Positions 28,462 through 36,349 are shown, numbered from the stretch's first letter. The stretch is DNA of 64,000 nucleotides from Paracoccaceae bacterium (GCA_011389685.1 JAABTV010000009.1:1-64000); one strand, 5' to 3'. A program made the numbers and translations. The notes: generated by a model not told the origin, from the letters alone.

Positions 28462-29235
28462 ATGACCTATCCCATCCCCGAGGGCTTTCGCCAGAGCGGG
28501 CGGCTCGTCCAGCGCGTGAACGACCTTGCCCTGACCCGGTTCCAGGTGCTCGGCGAACGCGCCAGCGCCACCAACCTCGTGCGCAAACTGATCGAGAAGA
28601 ACCTGCGCGTCCGGCGCAGCGACGCGCTGGGATGGAAACATGCCGCCCCGCACATGGTCGCGATCCCGGCCGATTTCCTCACCATCGTGGTGGTGCGCCA
28701 CGCCGAAAGCTGGGCGCTCTCGATGTTCAAACGCCCCTGGCATGCCGACCCCGCGATCCAGGCGCTGGAATTCCCCGCCTTCCTGCGCGCGACATGGTGC
28801 GGCGTGGTCGACCGGCTCGGCGATTTCGAGGAGATTCCCGCCGAACTCGCGAACGATCTGCGCCATCGCGAATTGCAATTCGACCGCCACCCCGTCACCG
28901 GCGCGCCCTTGCCCAATCTATTCGCCCTGCGCCGGGTCAAGCTGGCGGCGATGCTGGGCATGCTCAACCGCGACTGCAACGTGATGCTCCTGCGCGCCGA
29001 AGAGGTGCAGGCCGACCCCGAAGGCTTCGTCACATGGGCTGCGCAGGCCCTAGCGCTCGACCGCAAGAGCGACGGGTTCCAGGGTGTGAGCCGCCGCATG
29101 GGCAACCGCTTTCGCCGGGCCGTCCCGATCGTGTCGGCGCCGACACGCCTCGATGCCACCGACCGCGCCTTCATGATGGACGAGTTGGACCTCACCCTCG
29201 AATCAGCGCTGGGATACAGCTATTCCCCGGACTGA
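28462..29235 (+). CDS. sulfotransferase-like protein
   Basis: A 257-aa protein. The N-terminal FQVLGERASATNLV resembles the 5'-phosphosulfate (PAPS) loop of sulfotransferases, and VVVRHAESWALSMFKRPW resembles the 3'-phosphate-binding region that follows in this fold. It may transfer sulfate, or be a kinase-like relative, to a carbohydrate acceptor made by its divergent glycosyltransferase neighbour. Similarity is by motif only. It is convergent with a small membrane-protein gene (overlap 16 bp). Confidence 0.6.
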   Translation: MTYPIPEGFRQSGRLVQRVNDLALTRFQVLGERASATNLVRKLIEKNLRVRRSDALGWKHAAPHMVAIPADFLTIVVVRHAESWALSMFKRPWHADPAIQALEFPAFLRATWCGVVDRLGDFEEIPAELANDLRHRELQFDRHPVTGAPLPNLFALRRVKLAAMLGMLNRDCNVMLLRAEEVQADPEGFVTWAAQALALDRKSDGFQGVSRRMGNRFRRAVPIVSAPTRLDATDRAFMMDELDLTLESALGYSYSPD

Positions 29236-29450
29236 GCTTTCCTGACCTCGCGCGCGCCCTTCAATGCCAGCAGGACAAAGGGCGCGCCGTGCATCAACAG
29301 GTCGAGAATGTCGATGCCGCGCGTCAACTCGCCCGCCGCCAGCATCTTGAGCTTTTCCCAGATATGCGGCTCGGGCACGAACGGCGCAAGGCCGAGTAAC
29401 AGCGTGACAACCGCCAGCATCGTCCATGAAAAACTGTCCAGAAACCGCAT
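29220..29450 (-). CDS. small membrane protein, function unknown
   Basis: A 76-aa protein with two hydrophobic segments: about residues 7-28 (FSWTMLAVVTLLLGLAPFV) and 52-66 (LLMHGAPFVLLALKGA). The ORF-track version (120 aa) reads through tRNA-Asp and its terminator and is not real; the ATG at 29450 is the first sensible start. Its stop overlaps the end of the sulfotransferase-like gene by 16 bp. No family is recognised. Confidence 0.65.
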   Translation of the reverse strand: MRFLDSFSWTMLAVVTLLLGLAPFVPEPHIWEKLKMLAAGELTRGIDILDLLMHGAPFVLLALKGAREVRKAQSGE

Positions 29451-29481
29451 GCTGCCCTGCCCTGTTTTGACCCCGATAACG

Positions 29482-29509
29482 AAAAAAGCGCCCGCAAGGG
29501 GCGCCTTTT
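29482..29509 (-). terminator. terminator of tRNA-Asp
   Basis: GCGCCC / GGGCGC arms are flanked by A and T tracts. On the minus strand it ends in TTTTTT just 12 bp past the tRNA 3' end. The A-tract on the other side would also let it act on the plus strand. Confidence 0.85.
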
Positions 29510-29520
29510 CAAAGCAGCGG

Positions 29521-29597
29521 TGGCGCGGTTGACGGGGCTCGAACCCGCGACCCCCGGCGTGACAGGCCGGTACTCTAACCATCTGAGCTACAACCGC
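29521..29597 (-). tRNA. tRNA-Asp (anticodon GTC)
   Basis: A 77-nt gene on the minus strand. The acceptor stem GCGGTTG pairs with CAACCGC, the discriminator is G and the CCA is encoded. The D stem is GCTC/GAGT, the anticodon stem CCGGC/GCCGG holds loop CTGTCAC with anticodon GTC, and the T arm has GGTTCGAGC. All stems close, with only G-T wobbles. It decodes both Asp codons. Confidence 0.97.
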
Positions 29598-29869
29598 CCA
29601 CTGCTTGCGCCCGGGCTGTTGGCCTGAGCGTGGCGCTGTGTTTAGGGCCAGCCGCGCGGGGCGTCAAGCGCCTGTTGACCCGTTATTCGCGAAAAATGCG
29701 CATCACCACCGTTGCGCCTTGGTCACAGTCGGCCCCGGCGCAAACACTCATCACATTCCGGCCCGGCGCATGCCACTTTCTCCGCGCAGCCTGAGCGAAT
29801 GACCAACGCGCCGCCCGGTGCTTCGCCGGTCCGCGCCCCAAGGCAGAACTCGAGCAGAAAGGGCAAGAC
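29598..29869. other. 272-bp gene-free spacer upstream of tRNA-Asp
   Basis: It must contain the tRNA-Asp promoter near 29600-29650 on the minus strand. The 29605 and 29712 frames in the ORF track are proline/arginine-rich shadows. No repeat or RNA recognised. Confidence 0.5.
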
Positions 29870-29998
29870 ATGGCGTCTTCGAAACCCCCGAAACCGGCCA
29901 ACGGGTCGTCACCGAACCCAACCCCCCGGCCCGAGACGAAATCCCCCCGGCCCGAGGCGCGCCCCAGGCCCATAATCACCGACTACGCATCGCTTTGA
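29870..29998 (+). CDS. small proline-rich ORF, 42 aa
   Basis: Not in the ORF track. ATG at 29870 has AAGGGC 5-10 nt upstream. The peptide is MASSKPPKPANG... with about a dozen prolines and several Lys/Arg, ending in a non-repetitive IITDYASL. The change of composition at the C-terminus and the good ribosome site suggest a real small gene, but GC-rich DNA easily makes Pro-rich frames. It stops 36 bp before the TfoX-like gene. Confidence 0.35.
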   Translation: MASSKPPKPANGSSPNPTPRPETKSPRPEARPRPIITDYASL

Positions 29999-30034
29999 GG
30001 TGACAGCACCCCCTGCGCGGCCTATCCTGCGCGC

Positions 30035-30388
30035 ATGAGCACTCCGATTTCCTCGATCCGCAATCTTGGCCCCGCGACCGAGGCGGCCTTTGCCCGCGCC
30101 GGGATCACCTCGGCCGAGGAACTGCGCGAGATCGGCGCCGACGCCGCCTATGCACGGCTCCTCGAAACCGGACAGCGCCCGCATTTCATCGCCTATTACG
30201 TGCTGGTCATGGGGCTTCAGGGGCGCCCGTGGAACGATTGCAAGGGCGACGAGAAAGCCGCCCTGCGCAAGCGATTCGACGCGATCAAGGCCAGCGGACA
30301 TGACAAGGGCCGCTCCGATCTCGAAGCGGCCCTCAACGCGATTGGCGTTGTCGAACGAAAGACAGGCGTTCTCGGGAACACCCGCTAA
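30035..30388 (+). CDS. TfoX C-terminal-domain protein
   Basis: A 117-aa protein matching the C-terminal half of the competence regulator TfoX/Sxy, an HhH-like helical domain: ISSIRNLGPATEAAFARAGI then AYYVLVMGLQGRPWNDC. It lacks the TfoX N-terminal domain, as do many alphaproteobacterial stand-alone versions, so a role in competence should not be assumed. The final residues and the TAA stop are provided by, or abut, the palindromic element at 30385; the natural C-terminus may have been changed. Confidence 0.8.
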   Translation: MSTPISSIRNLGPATEAAFARAGITSAEELREIGADAAYARLLETGQRPHFIAYYVLVMGLQGRPWNDCKGDEKAALRKRFDAIKASGHDKGRSDLEAALNAIGVVERKTGVLGNTR

Positions 30389-30499
30389 AGCGTTCCGCGA
30401 AAAACCTGCAACACAGCTTTTGCGGAACGCGCGCTTTGCTTATTTGATGTGCAGCGTTCCACCTTATCCCTGTCTCAGGTATAAGGTGGAACGCTTTAG
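30385..30499. mobile_element. 115-bp palindromic interspersed element (MITE/REP-like)
   Basis: It is bounded by perfect 12-bp inverted repeats CTAAAGCGTTCC (30385-30396) and GGAACGCTTTAG (30488-30499). Inside are two hairpins: GCGTTCCGC/GCGGAACGC (30390-30430) and a perfect 15-bp stem AGCGTTCCACCTTAT with its complement (30453-30495). It has no coding capacity. The T-A-A of the left end is the stop codon of the TfoX-like gene. Confidence 0.7.
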
Positions 30500-30502
30500 T
30501 CG

Positions 30503-30554
30503 TGCATCGCCAATGTCCCGAGAGCGCAACGCGCGGCAGGGTATTGGCGATGCA
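30503..30554 (+). terminator. long-loop hairpin with T-tract
   Basis: Perfect 12-bp arms TGCATCGCCAAT / ATTGGCGATGCA are separated by 28 nt, followed by GTTTTT on the plus strand. It probably ends transcription from the TfoX-like gene before convergent ndk (stop at 30572). Confidence 0.55.
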
Positions 30555-30571
30555 GTTTTTCCCGAGACGCC

Positions 30572-30994
30572 TTAACCGACCAGTTCGAGACCCGAGAAGA
30601 AGAACGCGATCTCTTCCTTCGCCGTGTCCGCCCCGTCCGACCCGTGGACCGAGTTTTCCCCGATCGACAGCGCGAATTCCTTGCGGATGGTGCCCGCCTC
30701 GGCCTCGGCGGGGTTGGTCGCGCCCATGATCTCGCGGTTCCTGGCAATGGCGTTCTCGCCTTCCAGCACCTGCACCACGATCGGCTCGGAAATCATGAAC
30801 TCGCACAGCTCGTCAAAGAACGGCCGCTCCTTGTGGACGCCGTAAAAGGTCTGCGCCTGCTCCAGCGTCAGCCGGATGCGTTTGGACGCGACCACGCGCA
30901 GCCCGCCATCTTCCAGCATCGCGGTGATCTTGCCGGTCAGGTTGCGGCGGGTGGCGTCGGGTTTGATGATGCTGAACGTGCGTTCGAGTGCCAT
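30572..30994 (-). CDS. ndk: nucleoside diphosphate kinase
   Basis: A 140-aa enzyme that equilibrates nucleoside di- and triphosphates via a phosphohistidine. The N-terminus [15 protein letters not shown] and the active-site NSVHGSD (catalytic His) are exact family motifs, and the length is usual. AGGAG precedes the start. It is convergent with the TfoX-like gene, with structured DNA between. Confidence 0.97.
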   Translation of the reverse strand: MALERTFSIIKPDATRRNLTGKITAMLEDGGLRVVASKRIRLTLEQAQTFYGVHKERPFFDELCEFMISEPIVVQVLEGENAIARNREIMGATNPAEAEAGTIRKEFALSIGENSVHGSDGADTAKEEIAFFFSGLELVG

Positions 30995-31096
30995 GTGTCA
31001 AGGCTCCTTGAAGGGGGGTGGAATGAATTGGCGTCGCCCTAGCATGGGCCACGGGGATTGAAAAGCCGCCACGTCAGGCCCCCGTCCTATCCCCCG

Positions 31097-32311
31097 TCAT
31101 ATCCCCGGCCGCATCCGCTCCAGCCGCCCCACCGCATAGGCCCCGGCCAACCCGATCACACCCGAAACCGACAGCGCCCCCATCAGCACGTAAACCCCGA
31201 AGGCATTGGCCACCAACGCCCCCACCAAGGTCGAGATCACCGCGCCCCCCGCCAGCGTCAGCGCCCCCGAAAGCCCCGAGGCCGACCCCGCCAGGTGCGG
31301 CGCCACCGACATCACCCCGGCATTCGCCCCGGGCAGGGTCAGACCGTTGCCGACCCCGACACAGACCGACCCGGCAAAGAAAACCGCCGGATGCAGCGCC
31401 CCGCCCGCGATCACCGCCATCGCCAGCAACGGCCCGACCGCCACCACCCAGCGCCCCATGATCATCAACCGCACGATGCCCCAGCGCCGCGTCGTGCGCG
31501 CCGCGACGATATTGCCCAGCATGAACCCCGCCGAGGTCGAGCCCATCCCGATGCCAAGCTCGGTCGGGCTCAGTCCGTACTGCGCCTCGGCCACCTGCGG
31601 CGCGCCGCCCATGAAGGCGTAAAAGCCCCCGACCGAGAACACCAGCACCACGCAATAGGCCCAGAACAGGCGCGCGCGGAACAACTCGGGGTAAGCGCGG
31701 AACTGGTCCGCGAAACTGGCCGAAGGGGCCAGGTTGGTCTCGCCCATATCCGACCAGACCAGCCAGGTGAGCACGGCGCCCAGCGCCATGAACAGCCAGA
31801 AACTCATGCGCCAGCCAAACAGCTCGTCCAGCACCCCGCCGATCACCGGCCCCATCAGCGGCGCCAGCGCCATCGCCGTGCCCACCACGCCCAAAAGCCG
31901 CGCCGCCTCCTCGGGCGGGCACATGTCGCGGATCACCGCGCGGCTCAGCACCATGCCGACGCCGACCCCGCATTGCAGCATCCGGAACCCGAGGAAAACC
32001 CAGACATTTCCCGCCAGCGCACAGCCCACCGAGGCCAGCGCAAAGACCGCGACACCGCCCAGCATCACCGGCCGCCGCCCGATCCGGTCGCTTAAGGGGC
32101 CAAGGATCATCTGCAACAGCGCCGACATCGCGAGGTATCCGCCCAGCGCCAGCGACACCAGCGCATAGTCGGCCTCGAACTCCGCCGCGATCTTGGGCAT
32201 CGACGGCAGGAACATGTTGAGCGCCAGAACGCTGAGCCCGGTCAACAGGATCAGGGTCAGCAATCGGGGCGGGGTGCGCGCGGGCATATCGGGCGCGGCA
32301 GGGGCGGCCAT
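31097..32311 (-). CDS. Bcr/CflA-family drug exporter (MFS)
   Basis: A 404-aa inner-membrane proton antiporter of the major facilitator superfamily, with about 12 helices. The family motifs are FLPSMPKIAAEF near the N-terminus, the MFS loop GPLSDRIGRRPVMLGG between helices 2 and 3, and RAVIRDMCPPEEAARLLG after helix 4. Bcr/CflA proteins export bicyclomycin, chloramphenicol or sulfonamides, and some export amino-acid derivatives. The 31074-32381 frame is a shadow. Natural substrate unknown. Confidence 0.9.
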   Translation of the reverse strand: MAAPAAPDMPARTPPRLLTLILLTGLSVLALNMFLPSMPKIAAEFEADYALVSLALGGYLAMSALLQMILGPLSDRIGRRPVMLGGVAVFALASVGCALAGNVWVFLGFRMLQCGVGVGMVLSRAVIRDMCPPEEAARLLGVVGTAMALAPLMGPVIGGVLDELFGWRMSFWLFMALGAVLTWLVWSDMGETNLAPSASFADQFRAYPELFRARLFWAYCVVLVFSVGGFYAFMGGAPQVAEAQYGLSPTELGIGMGSTSAGFMLGNIVAARTTRRWGIVRLMIMGRWVVAVGPLLAMAVIAGGALHPAVFFAGSVCVGVGNGLTLPGANAGVMSVAPHLAGSASGLSGALTLAGGAVISTLVGALVANAFGVYVLMGALSVSGVIGLAGAYAVGRLERMRPGI

Positions 32312-32487
32312 GGGACAATCCGTTCACAAAGCAACAGGCCAGCGGTAGCGCGCCATCCTCCGGGCTGCAAGACCATGCCACCCGCGTGCCGCTGCGTCAG
32401 AACGCGAAATCCACCGCTATTGCAAATCCCCCTCGGGCGCGGTCTCCTGTGTCTCCTGTCTTGTCGGGCCAGGTTCGGCCTGATATT

Positions 32488-32501
32488 GTTAACACATTAA
32501 C
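32488..32501. promoter_or_regulatory. GTTAA-N4-TTAAC palindrome before the PLP decarboxylase gene
   Basis: The dyad GTTAA-CACA-TTAAC lies 18 bp before the ATG at 32520, in the only AT-rich stretch of the spacer. It could be an operator or part of a promoter. Confidence 0.3.
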
Positions 32502-32519
32502 TTGTATGGAGTCGACCGG

Positions 32520-33935
32520 ATGCGCTGGAGCGATTTTCCCAAATGGGGCACATGGTTGGGCGACTGGGCCGCGCGCTATCACGCCGGGCTGCGCGACCGC
32601 CCGGTGCGCGCGCGAACGAAACCCGGCGAGATCGCCGCCCAACTGCCGCAAAGCCCCCCGGAAGAGCCGCAGCCGCTTGACGATGTGATCGCCGATTTCG
32701 AACGCATCGTCATGCCCGGCATGACCCATTGGCAGCACCCGCGCTTCTTCGCCTATTTCCCCTCGAACGCGGCCCCGGCCTCTGTGCTGGCCGATCAGAT
32801 CGTCACCGTCATGGCCCCGCAATGCATGCTCTGGCAGACCTCTCCGGCGGCGACCGAGATGGAAACCCGGATGATGGACTGGCTCCGCCAGGCCATCGAC
32901 CTGCCCGACGCCTTTCACGGCGTCATCCAGGATTCGGCCTCATCGGCCACGCTGGCCGCGATGCTGACCCTGCGCGAACGCGCGCTCGGCTGGCAGGGCA
33001 ACCAAGCGGGGATTTCCGGCCAGCCCCGGCTGCGCGTCTATGCCAGTGCCGAGGTGCATACATCCATCGACCGCGCGATCTGGATTTCCGGCATCGGGCA
33101 GGAAAACCTCGTGCGCATCCCCACGACCGGCCCCCTGCGCGCAATGGACACCGCCGCGCTCGACGCCGCGATCCGCGCCGACCTCGCCGCCGGATACCGG
33201 CCCGCAGGCATCATCGCCTGCACCGGCGGCACCGGCACCGGCGCTTGCGACGACATTTCCGCCACCTGTGACGTGGCCAAAGACCACGGGCTGTTCATCC
33301 ATGTCGATGCGGCCTGGGCCGGCGCGGCGATGATCGTGCCCGAGTTTCGCAGCCTCTGGGCCGGGGTGGAGCGCGCCGACAGCGTGGTCCTGAACCCCCA
33401 TAAATGGCTGGGCACGCAGTTCGACCTTTCGGCCCATTTCGTGAAATCGCCCGAGGATCTGACCCGCACCCTTTCGATCCAGCCCGAATACCTCAAGACC
33501 CATGGCGCCGACGGGATCATCAACTATTCGGAATGGTCGGTGCCGCTGGGGCGGCGGTTTCGCGCCCTGAAGCTCTGGTTCCTGATCCGCGCCCATGGCC
33601 TTTCAGGCCTGCGCGACCGCATCCGCAACCATGTCGCCTGGTCCGAGGCGCTCGCCGAACGGCTGCGCGCCACACCCGGCTTCGAGATCGTGACCGAGCC
33701 GGTCCTGTCGCTCTTCACCTTCCGCTACGCGCCCGAGGGCACGACCGACCCGGACGCGCTCAACCTTGCGCTGGTGAATGCGATCAACGACGATGGCCGC
33801 ATCTACCTGACCCAGACCCGCACGGGCGGCGCGCTCGTCATCCGCTTCCAGGCCGGTCAGTTCGACGCCACCGAAGCGGATGTCGCCGCCGCCTTTGACG
33901 TGATCACCGAGATCGCCGCCACACTGAAGGAGTAA
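32520..33935 (+). CDS. PLP-dependent amino-acid decarboxylase (group II)
   Basis: A 471-aa fold-type I decarboxylase of the aromatic-L-amino-acid/glutamate decarboxylase group. HPRFFAYFPSN near residue 75 and QDSASSATLAA are conserved; the cofactor Asp is in IHVDAAWAGA and the Schiff-base Lys in LNPHKWLG near residue 295. It would turn Trp, Tyr, DOPA or a related acid into an amine. The ORF-track start is a TTG at 32502; I use the ATG at 32520 with GGAG 9 nt upstream. It is 2 bp from the aldolase gene. Confidence 0.88.
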   Translation: MRWSDFPKWGTWLGDWAARYHAGLRDRPVRARTKPGEIAAQLPQSPPEEPQPLDDVIADFERIVMPGMTHWQHPRFFAYFPSNAAPASVLADQIVTVMAPQCMLWQTSPAATEMETRMMDWLRQAIDLPDAFHGVIQDSASSATLAAMLTLRERALGWQGNQAGISGQPRLRVYASAEVHTSIDRAIWISGIGQENLVRIPTTGPLRAMDTAALDAAIRADLAAGYRPAGIIACTGGTGTGACDDISATCDVAKDHGLFIHVDAAWAGAAMIVPEFRSLWAGVERADSVVLNPHKWLGTQFDLSAHFVKSPEDLTRTLSIQPEYLKTHGADGIINYSEWSVPLGRRFRALKLWFLIRAHGLSGLRDRIRNHVAWSEALAERLRATPGFEIVTEPVLSLFTFRYAPEGTTDPDALNLALVNAINDDGRIYLTQTRTGGALVIRFQAGQFDATEADVAAAFDVITEIAATLKE

Positions 33936-33937
33936 CC

Positions 33938-34711
33938 ATGCCCGCCCCCGTGAACCGTTTCAAGGCCGCCCTGAAAGAGGGCAAGATGCAATATGGCTGC
34001 TGGGCCAGCTTCGCCGATCCTTACGCCACCGAAATGCTGGCCAGCGCCGGGTTTGACTGGTTGGTGATCGACGGCGAACACGCGCCCAACGATCTGCAAA
34101 CCATCTCAGGGCAGGTCCAGGTGCTGCAACACGAGCATTCCGAGGCGGTCGTGCGCATCCCGATCGGGCGCGACTGGATCATCAAGCAGGTGCTCGATAC
34201 CGGCTGCCAGACCATCCTCGTGCCGCTGGTGGAAACCGCCGATCAGGCCGCCGATCTGGCCCGCGCCATGCGCTACCCTCCCGAGGGCAATCGCGGCATG
34301 GGCGGCGCCGGTGCCCGGGCCACCCGTTTCGGCGCGATCGCCGACTACGTGGCCACCGCCAATGATCAGGTCTGCCTCTTGCTGCAGGTCGAAACGGCGA
34401 AGGGTCTCGAGAACCTCGATTCGATCCTCCAGGTCGAGGGTGTGGACGGGGTGTTCATCGGCCCGGCCGACCTCTCGGCCGATATGGGCCATCCGGGCAA
34501 TGCCGGCGCCCCCGAGGTGCAAGAGGCGATCCGCGACGCCCTTGCCCGCATCAAGGCCTCCGACAAGGCGCCCGGCATCCTCGCCGTGGATGACGGCGTG
34601 GCGCAGCAATATGCCGACTGGGGCTCGCAGTTCCTGGCCGTCGGGATCGACGTGCTGATGCTGGTGCGCAGCGCCCGCGAGACCATCGCCCGCTGGCGCG
34701 CAAGGGGCTGA
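33938..34711 (+). CDS. HpcH/HpaI-family aldolase
   Basis: A 257-aa class II aldolase of the HpcH/HpaI group, which cleaves 4-hydroxy-2-oxo acids to pyruvate (or a 2-oxo acid) and an aldehyde. The catalytic and metal residues lie in WLVIDGEHAPND, LLQVETAKGLEN and GPADLSADMGHPGN. Its ATG follows the decarboxylase stop, and that gene's end (AAGGAGTAACC) supplies the ribosome site, so the two are one transcript. Known members act in 4-hydroxyphenylacetate or sugar-acid catabolism; this substrate is unknown. Confidence 0.9.
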   Translation: MPAPVNRFKAALKEGKMQYGCWASFADPYATEMLASAGFDWLVIDGEHAPNDLQTISGQVQVLQHEHSEAVVRIPIGRDWIIKQVLDTGCQTILVPLVETADQAADLARAMRYPPEGNRGMGGAGARATRFGAIADYVATANDQVCLLLQVETAKGLENLDSILQVEGVDGVFIGPADLSADMGHPGNAGAPEVQEAIRDALARIKASDKAPGILAVDDGVAQQYADWGSQFLAVGIDVLMLVRSARETIARWRARG

Positions 34712-34726
34712 GCGGCGCACGCTGCG

Positions 34727-34835
34727 TTAACCTCTGGCGTTCATCCTTTGGCAAGAATTACCCGGCAGCCGGGCGGCAGCCGGGAGTCATACGCATGTCA
34801 CCCCCCTGTCCGGCGCCGCAGAACCGGCGTTAACC
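34727..34835 (+). repeat. TTAACC-bounded dispersed element, copy B
   Basis: TTAACC (34727) and TTAACC (34830) are 103 bp apart. The core at 34760-34783 matches copy A at 22 of 24 positions, and ATGTCACCCC follows (34795). It begins 16 bp after the aldolase stop and ends 80 bp before the GntR regulator start. Confidence 0.6.
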
Positions 34836-34915
34836 CCACCGCGCGCAGCCCTTCCATAAATATACGTAAAAGCCTAGACTGGAGGCATTTCCGCGCGCAA
34901 AGGGTCAGAATTTCC

Positions 34916-35566
34916 ATGGCAGGCCAGACCGAAACCATCATCTCCGCGGTGCTCGCGGATATCGACACGGGCCATCTCAACCCCGGTGATTCGATCGAGG
35001 AACAGGCCCTGATCGACGCCCACGGCGTCTCGCGCACCCCCGTCCGCGAAGCGATGATCCAGCTCGAAACCGCCGGTCTCATCACCCGCCACCCGCGCAA
35101 GGGCGCCACCGTCTTTCGCCCCACGCTCGAGGAATTCCTCGCGATTCTCGAAGTCCACGCCAAGCTCGAAGGCCAGGCTGCGGGGCTCGCCGCGCGGCGG
35201 CTGTCGAAATCCCATGCACGCACCCTCGAGGCCGCCACCGCGGCCTGCGAGGCCCACGCCGCCACCCATGGCGACGCGGAGCCCGATCACTATTATCAAC
35301 TCAATCTCGACTTTCACCGCAGCGTCGCCGAAGCGGCTGGAAACCCGTTCCTGCTCGACATGATCAAGACCAACGCGCGCAAGCTCATGGCCTATTACCG
35401 CGCGCGTTATCACTATGCCGGCGTGATCGAGACATCGGCGCGCGAGCATCGCGAAATCGCCAAGCTGATCGCCAGCCGCCGCGCCGCCGAGGCCGAAGAG
35501 GCGATGGCCCTGCATGTCAGCTTTGATCATGTGACCGCGATGGACCTGCTCGCCGCGCTCGCCTGA
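34916..35566 (+). CDS. GntR-family transcriptional regulator (FCD domain)
   Basis: A 216-aa regulator. An N-terminal winged helix-turn-helix (VSRTPVREAMIQLETAGLI, then RHPRKGATV) is followed by an all-helical FCD ligand domain with the metal-type histidines in LNLDFHRSV and ETSAREHREI. FCD regulators sense small acids or amines and usually repress the catabolic genes next to them. I set the start at 34916, where the domain begins; the 34748 track start reads through the repeat. It is convergent with the amidotransferase gene 3 bp away and is likely to control the P450 cluster. Confidence 0.88.
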   Translation: MAGQTETIISAVLADIDTGHLNPGDSIEEQALIDAHGVSRTPVREAMIQLETAGLITRHPRKGATVFRPTLEEFLAILEVHAKLEGQAAGLAARRLSKSHARTLEAATAACEAHAATHGDAEPDHYYQLNLDFHRSVAEAAGNPFLLDMIKTNARKLMAYYRARYHYAGVIETSAREHREIAKLIASRRAAEAEEAMALHVSFDHVTAMDLLAALA

Positions 35567-35569
35567 GGA

Positions 35570-36265
35570 TCACCTGGCAGGACGCTTGTTTTGTTCAAGA
35601 AATTGCGCAATCCACTCGGCCGTATCAGCCATGTCTGGTGCTGTGCTCAGTGTCGCGCGCGCCCGTGCCGTGATCTCGGGGCCAAGCTCATCGGCCAGTT
35701 CCTCGATCAGCGCCGCGACGAATTCCGGCTCCATCTCGGGGTGGTATTGCGTCGTCATCACGCCATCGCCCACCACGAACCCGGCCACCGCGCAGCCCGG
35801 CCCGGTGGCGATCACCTCCGCCCCTTCGGGCAGCTGCACGACCTGTTCGGAATGGCTGGAGTAGATCGGCATTTTCCGCCCATCGGTGAATTCCGCCTCG
35901 ACCTGCCCAAAGACCCAGCCGCCCGGGTTCGCCCCCACCTTGCCGCCCAGCGCGGTGGCGATCACCTGGTGCCCGAAACAGGCCCCGAAAAGCGGAATGC
36001 CCGCCGCGATGATCTCGCGCACCAGCGCTTCCAGCCGCGCCACCCACTCCGCCCCCGAATTGACCGAGGCCGGCGAGCCGGTGATCATCACCCCGTCGAT
36101 CCCCTCAAGCGTGTCGGGAAACACCCCGTCCTTGACCGGGTAGACCACGAACGCCCAATCCGGCCTGACCCGCCACATCATCGCGGGAAACTTCTCGCCA
36201 TCCCTGGGCCAGCGATGGGCAAAATCGCTCTCGTCGGTATTGGTCATCAGGATCGCGATGCGCAT
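35570..36265 (-). CDS. class-I glutamine amidotransferase-like hydrolase
   Basis: A 231-aa stand-alone GATase1 protein. The nucleophile elbow is FGACFGHQ, and the His of the triad lies in TTQYHPEMEPEF. Similar stand-alone proteins sit beside glutamine-synthetase-like ligases and hydrolyse gamma-glutamyl amides (as in putrescine or aniline pathways). The ligase is 1.4 kb away here, which supports that role over GMP synthesis. The start at 36265 has AGGAAA 7 nt upstream. Divergent from the P450 gene. Confidence 0.8.
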   Translation of the reverse strand: MRIAILMTNTDESDFAHRWPRDGEKFPAMMWRVRPDWAFVVYPVKDGVFPDTLEGIDGVMITGSPASVNSGAEWVARLEALVREIIAAGIPLFGACFGHQVIATALGGKVGANPGGWVFGQVEAEFTDGRKMPIYSSHSEQVVQLPEGAEVIATGPGCAVAGFVVGDGVMTTQYHPEMEPEFVAALIEELADELGPEITARARATLSTAPDMADTAEWIAQFLEQNKRPAR

Positions 36266-36349
36266 GGCCGATTTCCTTTGCATATTTACTGTTCTTTACA
36301 ATATACTTAACATCACAACAACACGAATCCACCGCGGGAGGCGCCGAAA
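36266..36349. promoter_or_regulatory. divergent promoter region, amidotransferase/P450
   Basis: 84 bp, markedly AT-rich at 36280-36315 compared with the surroundings. Minus-strand TATATTGTAAAG resembles TATACGTAAAAG upstream of the GntR gene (34862-34873), and both are candidates for GntR binding. GGGAGG precedes the P450 ATG. Confidence 0.45.

Noticed and set aside
29451-29582. Coding extension of the small membrane protein through tRNA-Asp
   Set aside because: The translated GRGFEPRQPR is the tRNA T-arm; a terminator also lies between.
30385-30499. Insertion sequence
   Set aside because: No transposase and only 115 bp; fits a non-autonomous palindromic element.
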